Under the pieces are notes generated by a model that did not search any database, was not told where the DNA came from, and was given only the letters and a program-made list of their open reading frames with translations. 64,000 bases of DNA, from positions 62,001 through 126,000 of the forward strand of contig NZ_JAAMPJ010000005.1 of the NCBI RefSeq assembly GCF_011067745.1. The letters run 5' to 3'. The stretch comes from Lentzea alba (lineage in GTDB: Bacteria > Actinomycetota > Actinomycetes > Mycobacteriales > Pseudonocardiaceae). The translations under genes and the position numbers were made by a program. Shown in pieces: positions 57,421-64,000 of the stretch. The first letter of the stretch is position 1. Every line of letters begins with the position of its first letter.

Positions 57421-59982
57421 GTGGCCGCGCCCAACCTCACCCGCGACCAGGCTCAGGAACGTGCTGAGCTGCTGGAAGTGGAGTCCTACCGGATCGAGCT
57501 GGACCTGACCGACGGCGGCGGAAAGCCGGGTTCGGACACGTTCCGCTCCACCACCACCGTGGTGTTCCGCAGCCGGACTCCGGGTGCTTCCTCGTGGATC
57601 GACATCGTGGCGGCGACCGTGCACCGCGCTGTGCTCAACGGCAGCGAGCTCGACGTCTCCGACTACCGCGAGGAGGACGGCGTCAAGCTGCCGGACCTCG
57701 CGGAGCGCAACGAGCTCACCATCGAGGCCGACTGCCGGTACATGAACACCGGCGAGGGCCTGCACCGGTTCGTCGACCCCGTCGACGGTGGCGTGTACCT
57801 GTACTCGCAGTTCGAGACCGCGGACGCCAAGCGCATGTTCGCGTGCTTCGACCAGCCCGACCTCAAGTCGGTCTACTCGATGAAGGTCACCGCACCGCAC
57901 GACTGGAAGGTCATCTCGAACGGCGAGATCACCGCCACCGAGCCCGGCGAGGGCGGCGCGGACGTGCACACGTTCGCCACCACCAAGCCGATGTCGACCT
58001 ACATCGTGGCGCTGGTCGCGGGCCCGTACGCGGAGTGGCGCGACGAGTTCGTCGAGGGTGACTTCCGCATCCCGCTGGGCATCTACTGCCGTGCCTCGCT
58101 CGCTCCGCACATGGACCACGAGCGGCTGTTCACCGAGACCAAGCAGGGCTTCGGGTTCTTCCACAAGGCGTTCGGGGTGCAGTACCCGTTCGGCAAGTAC
58201 GACCAGTGCTTCGTGCCGGAGTTCAACGCGGGCGCGATGGAGAACGCGGGCTGCGTCACGTTCCTGGAGGACTACGTCTTCCGCAGCCGCGTGACCCGCT
58301 ACCTCTACGAGCGGCGCGCCGAGACCGTGCTGCACGAGATGGCGCACATGTGGTTCGGCGACCTGGTCACCATGCGCTGGTGGGACGACCTGTGGCTGAA
58401 CGAGTCGTTCGCCACCTGGGCGTCCGTGCTCGCGCAGGCCGAGGCCACCGAGTACCGCCAGGCCTGGACGACGTTCGCGAAGATCGAGAAGTCGTGGGCC
58501 TACCGGCAAGACCAGCTGCCGAGCACGCACCCGGTCGCCGCGGACATCTCCGACGTGCAGGCGGTCGAGGTCAACTTCGACGGCATCACCTACGCCAAGG
58601 GCGCTTCCGTGCTGAAGCAGCTCGTCGCGTACGTCGGGCTGGAGAACTTCTTGGCGGGCCTGCGGGTCTACTTCGCCAAGCACGCCTGGGGCAACGCGAC
58701 GCTCGCGGACCTGCTGGGCGCGCTGGAGGAGGCGTCCGGCCGCGACCTGTCGTGGTGGAGCGCGCAGTGGCTGGAGACCACGGGTCTCAACCTGTTGCGT
58801 CCCAAGTTCACCGTTGACGCGGACGGCCGCTTCACCGAGTTCGCCGTGCTGCAGGGCGGCGCGCGTCCGGGCGCGGGCGAACTGCGCACGCACCGCATCG
58901 CGGTCGGCATCTACGACGACGACGGCTCGGGCAAGCTCGTCCGCACGCACCGCCACGAGCTCGACGTCACCGGTGACCGCACCGAGGTGCCCGAGCTGGT
59001 CGGCGTGCACCGCGGCAAGATCGTGCTGGTCAACGACGACGACCTCACCTACTGCACGATGCGCCTCGACCCGGACTCGCTGGCCGGGCTGATCGACCAC
59101 ATCTCCGACATCGCCGAGCCGCTGCCGCGCACGCTGTGCTGGTCGGCCGCGTGGGAGATGACCCGTGAGGCCGAGCTGAAGGCCCGCGACTTCGTGAACC
59201 TGGTGCTCGGCGGGCTGCACTCCGAGTCCGAGGTCGGTGTGGTGCAACGACTTCTGCTGCAGGCCCAGACCTCGCTGTCGTCCTACGCGGACGACTCGTG
59301 GCGGGCGGAGGGCTGGCGCCGGTTCGTGGCGAAGGCGCTGGAACTGGCGCAGGCCGCCGAGCCGGGCTCGGACCACCAGCTGGCGTTCGTGAACGCGCTC
59401 TCGTCGTCGGTGCTCGACGAGTCCACTTTGGAGATCCTGCGCGGCTGGTTCGACGGCAGCGCGGTCCTGGAGGGTCTCGACGTCGACACCGACCTGCGCT
59501 GGCGTCTGCTGCAGGCCCTGGTCGCGCACGGCAAGGCCGACCTGGCGGAGATCAACGCCGAGGAGGAGCGCGACCCGACCTCCACCGGCCACCGCCGTGC
59601 CCAGTCCGCTCGTGCGCTGCGCCCGACGACCGCGGCCAAGGACGAGGCGTGGGACCGCGCGGTGAACGACGACGACCTGCCCAACGCGGTCAGCGAGGCG
59701 ATCATCGCCGGCATCTCCCACCCCGGACAGAAGGAGCTGCTCGCGCCGTACGTCGAGCGCTACTTCCGGGACGTGAAGGGCGTGTGGGACCGCCGCACCT
59801 CCGAACGCGCGCAGTCCATGGTGGTCGGCATGTTCCCGGCGTGGTCGATCGCGAAGTCCACTGTGGAGGCCGCCGACGCGTGGCTGGCGGACGAGCACCC
59901 GCCGGCGCTGCGCCGTCTGGTGTCCGAGGGCCGCGCGGGCATCGTGCGCGCCCTGGCCGCCCAGGAGTTCGACCGCTCCTGA
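57421..59982 (+). CDS. pepN: Aminopeptidase N (M1 family)
   Basis: This 853-residue zinc metallopeptidase removes N-terminal residues from peptides in the cytoplasm. The exopeptidase motif GAMEN lies at 271-275. The zinc site is HEMAH (305-309) with Glu328 in LWLNESF, and a Tyr in the KGASVLKQL region follows. The ERAP1-like C-terminal domain fills the last ~300 residues. The GTG at 57421 follows GAGGTGA. It is the last clearly syntenic gene with M. tuberculosis (Rv2467). Confidence 0.96.
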   Translation: MAAPNLTRDQAQERAELLEVESYRIELDLTDGGGKPGSDTFRSTTTVVFRSRTPGASSWIDIVAATVHRAVLNGSELDVSDYREEDGVKLPDLAERNELTIEADCRYMNTGEGLHRFVDPVDGGVYLYSQFETADAKRMFACFDQPDLKSVYSMKVTAPHDWKVISNGEITATEPGEGGADVHTFATTKPMSTYIVALVAGPYAEWRDEFVEGDFRIPLGIYCRASLAPHMDHERLFTETKQGFGFFHKAFGVQYPFGKYDQCFVPEFNAGAMENAGCVTFLEDYVFRSRVTRYLYERRAETVLHEMAHMWFGDLVTMRWWDDLWLNESFATWASVLAQAEATEYRQAWTTFAKIEKSWAYRQDQLPSTHPVAADISDVQAVEVNFDGITYAKGASVLKQLVAYVGLENFLAGLRVYFAKHAWGNATLADLLGALEEASGRDLSWWSAQWLETTGLNLLRPKFTVDADGRFTEFAVLQGGARPGAGELRTHRIAVGIYDDDGSGKLVRTHRHELDVTGDRTEVPELVGVHRGKIVLVNDDDLTYCTMRLDPDSLAGLIDHISDIAEPLPRTLCWSAAWEMTREAELKARDFVNLVLGGLHSESEVGVVQRLLLQAQTSLSSYADDSWRAEGWRRFVAKALELAQAAEPGSDHQLAFVNALSSSVLDESTLEILRGWFDGSAVLEGLDVDTDLRWRLLQALVAHGKADLAEINAEEERDPTSTGHRRAQSARALRPTTAAKDEAWDRAVNDDDLPNAVSEAIIAGISHPGQKELLAPYVERYFRDVKGVWDRRTSERAQSMVVGMFPAWSIAKSTVEAADAWLADEHPPALRRLVSEGRAGIVRALAAQEFDRS

Positions 59983-59995
59983 CTTCGCTGATGTG

Positions 59996-60032
59996 AAAGC
60001 CCCGCAATGCGTTCGCGCGTTGCGGGGCTTTT
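59996..60032 (+). terminator. Intrinsic terminator after pepN
   Basis: AAAGCCCCGCAA (59996-60007) pairs with TTGCGGGGCTTT (60020-60031) and ends in TTTT, 14 bases after the pepN stop. Confidence 0.92.
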
Positions 60033-60065
60033 CGCGTAGCGTCGAAGTGGCTCTGGGGAGGTCCG

Positions 60066-62384
60066 TTGCGGTACGAGATCGCGCAGGCGTGGTACGACGG
60101 CGGACGCAAGTACGAGGTGCTGGCGCGGGCGGTGGACGTCGACGGCCTGTTCTCCCTTCCCGTACCACCTGAGCGGGAGCGGGTGGTGCTGCGCGGATGC
60201 ACGGCCCCGGTCGACTCGCTGACCGGTGACGTGTTCCTGGAGATCAAGGACGGTCGCGCCTGGGAGTTGTGGCGCCTCGGCGACCTCGTCGTCCACGCCG
60301 AGCTGCCCGGCGGTGATCTCGTCTGCAGCGCTTCCGCGTTCCAGCTGGACAACAACGATGAGCCGGTGCGGCCGCGATACGTGCTCAGCAGCACGGGCGG
60401 CGGCAGCACCGTGCTGGGCACATGTCGTGTGGTGGAAGGGTTTCCGCGTTCGTTCGACGAGATGCGGCCTCCGGTGACGTTGATCGGCTGCACCGTCTCG
60501 GAGTTCACTGCGTCCGAGCGGCCGGGTGTCCGGATGGTTCTGCGTGCCCTGGACCGCGACGGCAGGGTCGTGGCGGAAACGGGAGTCAGGCTGGACATCG
60601 TGTCGGCGCACCCGTCCGCGGTAGGGCCCGGACTCTTCGACATCGTGCTCGACGGCGTCGTCCTGCTGGACGAACACGTGCCCGATGCCCGGCCGGTGTG
60701 GCGCATCTGGATGGAAGGCACCCCGACGGAACGGAACCTGTGGGCACCGCTCAGCCCGGACGGCCGCATGGTGTGGAAGGAAATCGCCGCCGATGCACCC
60801 CGCGTCCGCCCCACCGCAGGGGTGCACCACGTGGACGGCGCCCACGCCACCGAGAAGCACGGCCTGCACCTGGCGCTGAACGAGGCGCTGGTCGGGTCTG
60901 GCCATTACCTCGGGATTCCGTACTGGGCCGCCGGCCCGCCCGACCTGTGGGGGCTCCCACCCGGTCTCACCGTCGTGTGGCACGACCCCGGCGTGGCACT
61001 GGAAGCCGTACCGGACCTGTTCTTCGGCGTGCTGAAATACCTGCGACGCACCGGAATCGACGTGTCGTTCGAACCGTCCACACCAGACCTCACCGACCGG
61101 CTCTCCCGCTGGGTGGACCTCGGCGCGATGGTCGACCGCTGGATCGCGGGCTCGGCCTGGACATCGACGGCGGGGTCGGACCGTGTGATGGACAACTGGC
61201 AGTTCTGGAACGGCCCGCAGGAACGGGAGTACGACCGAATTCTCACCGGTGACGCTGACGTCGTGGGACACGCCGAGAACATCGCGAGTGGGTTCTCGGA
61301 GACCTGGCTGACGGTGCCGACGGATTCTCCGGACGAGGTGATCCGGACAGTGGAGAAGGCCGGGCTGGCCGTTCGCTCGCTGGAGACGTTCATGCGACGC
61401 TCACTCACGGACCATCCCGCACCGGAACCACCCGATGGGTACGCCGTCGAGGTGACTCGCAAGGACGCCGTCATCGAGGTCCGGGTGCTTTCCGGCCGCG
61501 CTGAAGCCGCCAGTGGCCTGATCGCCGTGGTGGGCTCGGACGCTGTGCCACGCCGCGTCACCACCACGGCCGAGCACCGGCGGCGAGGACTCGGCAGCGT
61601 CGTGATGGGTGTGCTGGCACGGGAAGCGGTGGCGGCCGGAGCGGTGGACGGGCTGCTGTTCGCCACGGCGGACGGCCTGCACCTGTGCCGGAAACTCGGC
61701 TGGCAGAAGATTTCCGACGTCGTGATCGCGTCCAGGAGGGGAAGCATGATCAGTGAACTGGTGGAGCGCTGGCACCGCGGCTGGATCGCGGCCGACGGGC
61801 TGACCTCGTCGTACCGCGACGGCTACCTGGTCGTCCACGTGAACCGCGCGCACCGCGCGAACGAGTGGATCGCCACCGACGACGCGGAAACCGCCGCCAT
61901 GGCGAGGATCGTTGCCGCCACTGAGGAACCGAACTGGCTGAGCGTTCCGACGGACGTGCCGGAGAAGGTGACCGCGGAGATGGAAGCGGCCGGGTTGATC
62001 GTGGCCAGGCCGGACGAGACGTTCATGCGGTGCGAACTCATCGCGCACCCGCCGCTGTTCGAGCCGCCCGCGGGCTATGCCGTCGAGGTGAGCCGGGGCC
62101 CGGTCATCGGGGTACGGGTGGTGAAGGACGGCGAGGTAGCGGCGAGCGGGCTGATGGCAGTCGTCGGTGAAGACGCTGTCGCACACCGCATCGAGACCGC
62201 GCAGGCGCATCGGCGGCGTGGGCTCGGCAGCGTGGTGATGAGTGTGCTGGTACGGGAAGCGATGAAGGACGGCGCTACGACCGGGCTGCTGTTCTCGTCC
62301 ACCGAGGGAGTGCACCTGTACCGCAGGCTCGGCTGGGAGCGGATCTCCGACCTCGTGGTCGCGAAGAACCAGGTCGAGGTGTGA
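60066..62384 (+). CDS. Fusion of a barstar-like protein with two tandem GNAT acetyltransferase domains
   Basis: One open frame encodes 772 residues. Residues ~1-250 are the beta-rich leader found in long actinobacterial barstar-family proteins. Residues ~252-335 are barstar-like (GVHHVDGAH, then GLPPGLTVVWHDPGVAL). Residues ~410-556 and 561-772 are two similar GNAT domains, each with the acetyl-CoA motif HRRRGLGSVVM and each preceded by the same W-x-x-VPTD ... ETFMR ... EPPxGYAVEV order, so they arose by tandem duplication. The start is TTG 60066 (GGAGG six bases upstream). A second possible start lies at 61746. Barstar inhibits barnase-type RNases; the fused role is unknown. Confidence 0.7.
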   Translation: MRYEIAQAWYDGGRKYEVLARAVDVDGLFSLPVPPERERVVLRGCTAPVDSLTGDVFLEIKDGRAWELWRLGDLVVHAELPGGDLVCSASAFQLDNNDEPVRPRYVLSSTGGGSTVLGTCRVVEGFPRSFDEMRPPVTLIGCTVSEFTASERPGVRMVLRALDRDGRVVAETGVRLDIVSAHPSAVGPGLFDIVLDGVVLLDEHVPDARPVWRIWMEGTPTERNLWAPLSPDGRMVWKEIAADAPRVRPTAGVHHVDGAHATEKHGLHLALNEALVGSGHYLGIPYWAAGPPDLWGLPPGLTVVWHDPGVALEAVPDLFFGVLKYLRRTGIDVSFEPSTPDLTDRLSRWVDLGAMVDRWIAGSAWTSTAGSDRVMDNWQFWNGPQEREYDRILTGDADVVGHAENIASGFSETWLTVPTDSPDEVIRTVEKAGLAVRSLETFMRRSLTDHPAPEPPDGYAVEVTRKDAVIEVRVLSGRAEAASGLIAVVGSDAVPRRVTTTAEHRRRGLGSVVMGVLAREAVAAGAVDGLLFATADGLHLCRKLGWQKISDVVIASRRGSMISELVERWHRGWIAADGLTSSYRDGYLVVHVNRAHRANEWIATDDAETAAMARIVAATEEPNWLSVPTDVPEKVTAEMEAAGLIVARPDETFMRCELIAHPPLFEPPAGYAVEVSRGPVIGVRVVKDGEVAASGLMAVVGEDAVAHRIETAQAHRRRGLGSVVMSVLVREAMKDGATTGLLFSSTEGVHLYRRLGWERISDLVVAKNQVEV
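61734..61748 (+). promoter_or_regulatory. Internal ribosome binding site and ATG within the fusion gene
   Basis: AGGAGG at 61734-61739 lies six bases before an in-frame ATG at 61746, exactly at the border between the two GNAT domains. It could give a separate 212-residue GNAT protein from the same mRNA. Confidence 0.55.
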
Positions 62385-62386
62385 GA

Positions 62387-62416
62387 AAGGCCCCCGGCGC
62401 GCACGCCGGGGGCCTT
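62387..62416. terminator. Bidirectional terminator between convergent genes
   Basis: AAGGCCCCCGGCG (62387-62399) pairs perfectly with CGCCGGGGGCCTT (62404-62416). It lies between the fusion gene and the DUF5130 gene. Confidence 0.88.
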
Positions 62417-62427
62417 CGAACAGCAAA

Positions 62428-62907
62428 TCAGGAACGCGGCGCGTTGCCCGCCTGGTCGGTCAGCATGCGCAGGCCCGACACGAGGCCGCCCGCGAGGTCG
62501 CCCTCCTTGAAGGACGCCACCATGCTCATCACCGCGAGCTTGGCCCCGCGGTCGGCGAGACGGCGGTGGGACTCCTCGCCTGTCACGATCTCGACCACGC
62601 GCTCGCCCGGCGACACGGCCACGAGGACGTGGTGCGACGGACGCTCGGTCGAGGCGTGCAGCTCCTGTGCGCGCTCGTGAGCGTTCGTGCCGAGTTCGCC
62701 CAGGTACACGCTGAAGTCGAGGCCCGTGGTGCGGCTGGACAGCGTCAGCGCCTCGTCCAGCTGCGCGAGCTGGGCCGGCGTGAACGGCAGTTCCGGCGCG
62801 TGCGGCTCGTACATCTTCGCTGCGGAGACGCGGCCGCTGTTGGTCACAACAGAGCCGAGCGGCAGCGTCGACGGGTCGACGGCCTCGATCGCTTTACCAG
62901 TTGCCAC
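62428..62907 (-). CDS. DUF5130 (TPM-like) domain protein
   Basis: The 159-residue protein has a TPM-like fold pattern: FTPAQLAQLDEALTLSSRTTGLDFSVYLG, HHVLVAVSPGERVVEIVTG and a C-terminal helical part. No signal peptide is seen. I chose the GTG at 62907, six bases after GGGAGG; a GTG two codons earlier is inside the spacing. Homologues next to pepN (Rv2468c in M. tuberculosis) are widespread in Actinobacteria, with unknown function. Its start overlaps the end of the small membrane-protein gene by 14 bases. Confidence 0.8.
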   Translation of the reverse strand: MATGKAIEAVDPSTLPLGSVVTNSGRVSAAKMYEPHAPELPFTPAQLAQLDEALTLSSRTTGLDFSVYLGELGTNAHERAQELHASTERPSHHVLVAVSPGERVVEIVTGEESHRRLADRGAKLAVMSMVASFKEGDLAGGLVSGLRMLTDQAGNAPRS

Positions 62908-63139
62908 GGGCACCTCCCTTGGCGGTCGAACCCGAGGCAGCGGGCTCGGCGGCGCCGTGGTGGTCCGCGCTCAACCCGGCCGGGTTCGCGCTCCACCACA
63001 CCGGGGCGTAGCCCCATTCCTGGCCGGGCCGGTACCGGGGAATCCGGGTGGCCTTTGGCCTCACCGTCAGCAGCGTGATCACGCCGTAAATCGCCAGCGG
63101 GATCAGCGCGAAGACGAGAACGGTCTCCACGATGGTCAC
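62894..63139 (-). CDS. Probable CtaJ-like subunit of the aa3-type cytochrome c oxidase
   Basis: This 81-residue protein has one N-terminal membrane helix (about residues 4-26) followed by RPKATRIPRYRPGQEWGYAPVWW and an Ala/Gly tail. The PRYRPG-x-W-x-Y-x-PVWW pattern and the place beside DUF5130 and pepN match the small actinobacterial protein found as the CtaJ subunit of the mycobacterial bcc-aa3 supercomplex. The identification rests on my memory of the family, not on a search. The start is GTG 63139. Confidence 0.6.
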   Translation of the reverse strand: MTIVETVLVFALIPLAIYGVITLLTVRPKATRIPRYRPGQEWGYAPVWWSANPAGLSADHHGAAEPAASGSTAKGGARGNW

Positions 63140-63666
63140 GGCGGGTACGGTAGCCGAACTCGGCCGCGCGCGAACGGCCGGGCCAGCAAGATCGCGGTCA
63201 ATCGCACGATCGAGCCGCTAGCAGAGCACCGGCCGCCGTGCACACGGCAAGGCCGGAAACCACCGGTTCGATGAGACCCAATACCTGGATGGCCTAGAGC
63301 GCCTGCACGGCCAAGCTGTGATTGCAACGGCAACTACCAGTGACCACAGGCCGGCCACGGGTTCGGGCGCGAACCACCACGGCATGCGCTCGCGACGGCG
63401 AACAACGGCGGCACGACGATGCGATCGCCGTTTCTACTATGACGCACGTCACGTTCCACCCGTTTGAACGCTACGGAACGTGTCCATACCGGCCAGTAAG
63501 GCCAATGAGTGCTCTCGTGCGGCGCAGCGGTTACACCCGGTCAGTCCTCACCCGGTCGGATGCGAACGGGTGCCGGTTTGGGGTCTTGTTCCCGGAACAC
63601 CCACCTCTTAGCTTTTCACCTATACGGGTCTTGCGCACCCGCCCCGAGCGTCTTGGAGGACACAAA
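63140..63666. other. Long intergenic region upstream of the DSVRIT repeat gene
   Basis: The 527 bases carry no convincing gene; the short frames have no start signals. The region becomes less GC-rich towards the right. It contains TGACG-CA-CGTCA (63440-63451), the inverted repeat at 63450-63482 and a direct repeat of CACCCGGTC (63534-63542 and 63549-63557, 15 bases start to start). These look like control elements for the gene at 63667. Confidence 0.5.
63450..63482. promoter_or_regulatory. Inverted repeat upstream of the repeat-protein gene
   Basis: CACGTTCC (63450-63457) and GGAACGTG (63475-63482) form a perfect 8-bp inverted repeat with a 17-base centre, about 185 bases before the ATG. It may be an operator. 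Confidence 0.45.
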
Positions 63667-64000
63667 ATGTTCACGATGACCCGCCCCCAGGCCGTGACCT
63701 TCACTCTTCCGAGCTACAAGGACGATTCAGTGCGTATCACGGCCAGTGACTCCGTTCGCATCACGGCGAGCGACTCCGTTCGGATCACCGCGGCCGATTC
63801 GGTGCGCATCACCGCCGGAGACTCGGTGCGCATCACCATGTCGGACTCGGTCCGCATCACGGCGAGCGACTCGGTCAGGATCACCATGTCCGATTCCGTC
63901 CGAATCACGGCGCGTGAGGACTCCGTTCGGATCACCGCCGAGCAGGATTCCGTCAGGATCACCGCGCGTGAGGACTCGGTCCGCATCACGGCACACGACG
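63667..64000 (+). CDS. DSVRIT tandem-repeat protein, C-terminus beyond window (partial)
   Basis: The ATG at 63667 has an excellent ribosome binding site (GGAGG seven bases upstream). A short leader (MFTMTRPQAVTFTLPSYKD) is followed by at least eleven repeats with an invariant DSVRIT core. The first seven units have 8 residues (DSVRITAS, -AA, -AG, -MS variants) and the later ones have 9 or more (-ARE, -AEQ, -AHD). The core codons vary freely (five different Arg codons, three Ser, three Val) while the amino acids do not, which shows selection on the peptide. There is no signal peptide or known domain. A beta-solenoid, an amyloid-like scaffold or a multi-core peptide precursor are all possible. 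Confidence 0.75.
   Translation, partial: MFTMTRPQAVTFTLPSYKDDSVRITASDSVRITASDSVRITAADSVRITAGDSVRITMSDSVRITASDSVRITMSDSVRITAREDSVRITAEQDSVRITAREDSVRITAHD

Noticed and set aside
57298..60168. A 956-codon open frame antisense to pepN
   Set aside because: It mirrors the third-position GC of pepN, is Arg/Val/Gly/Asp-rich without any domain, and pepN has intact catalytic motifs. It is a shadow frame.
63136..63333. A 65-codon minus-strand frame upstream of the CtaJ-like gene
   Set aside because: No start signal, no coding composition, and it overlaps the probable promoter region.
63714..63996. Two minus-strand repeat frames opposite the DSVRIT gene
   Set aside because: They are the mirror of the plus-strand repeats and lack start signals. 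The plus strand has the ribosome binding site, and its codon variation keeps the plus-strand peptide constant.

Overview
The window is high-GC actinobacterial chromosome, most likely from the family Pseudonocardiaceae (Lentzea, Saccharothrix or a relative). The evidence is very high third-position GC, many GTG/TTG starts, ATGA/GTGA stop-start overlaps, DUF3558-type lipoproteins beside a WXG protein, and a close homologue of the mycobacterial mycothiol-dependent nitroreductase Rv2466c. Its backbone follows the Mycobacterium tuberculosis order folC-valS ... clpX-clpP2-clpP1-tig ... nei2/rpiB-Rv2466c-pepN-Rv2468c. Within that order, rpiB and the nei2-type glycosylase are flipped, and large accessory blocks are inserted.

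Layout. 1-2.7 kb: an ESX/WXG-like operon with lipoproteins. 2.7-7.0 kb: DUF4233, folC and valS. 7.0-7.3 kb: an almost fully self-complementary segment of about 164 bp, best explained as a plus-strand RNA hairpin. 7.3-19 kb: a membrane-anchored protein, an FdhF/YdeP-type molybdoenzyme with FdhD further on, a secreted GH28-type pectinolytic enzyme, an ArsR-like regulator with a 52-residue protein, DUF2238, a phytoene-desaturase-like oxidoreductase, a CaiB/BaiF CoA-transferase and a Tat-exported esterase. 19-22 kb: two tandem serine-hydrolase (class C beta-lactamase-like) paralogues and an RBBP9-like hydrolase. 22.2-26.6 kb: clpX, clpP2, clpP1, tig.

26.8-38.7 kb: a secreted protein, a LysR regulator, then a LacI-controlled mannoside locus (Tat-lipoprotein binding protein, two permeases, a GH5-like hydrolase, a GH38 alpha-mannosidase) with a perfect LacI-type palindrome in the divergent promoter and no dedicated ATPase. 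38.8-44.2 kb: a glycine betaine/proline ABC system with a double-length permease and two paralogous binding proteins on its two sides. 44.2-46 kb: a 590-residue protein of unknown function with an Rx4H, HEPN-like motif. 46.8-47.7 kb: tRNA-Pro(TGG), tRNA-Gly(TCC) and a degenerate tandem-repeat array. 47.7-57.3 kb: an oxidoreductase/HxlR/VOC cluster, HIT, MBL hydrolase, ComB-like phosphatase, rpiB, Nei-type glycosylase, DUF1542-like membrane protein, Eis-like acetyltransferase, aldehyde dehydrogenase, AlkA-like glycosylase and the Rv2466c homologue. 57.4-64 kb: pepN, a barstar-like/GNAT/GNAT fusion, DUF5130, a probable CtaJ, and at the right edge the start of a protein built of at least eleven DSVRIT repeats.

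The strongest candidates for undescribed biology are the 7.1-7.25 kb hairpin, whose imperfections are nearly all G-U in one strand sense; the truncated DSVRIT repeat protein at 63.67 kb; the barstar-GNAT-GNAT fusion with an internal ribosome binding site; and the HEPN-like 590-residue protein. All calls come from reading the sequence; no database search was run.
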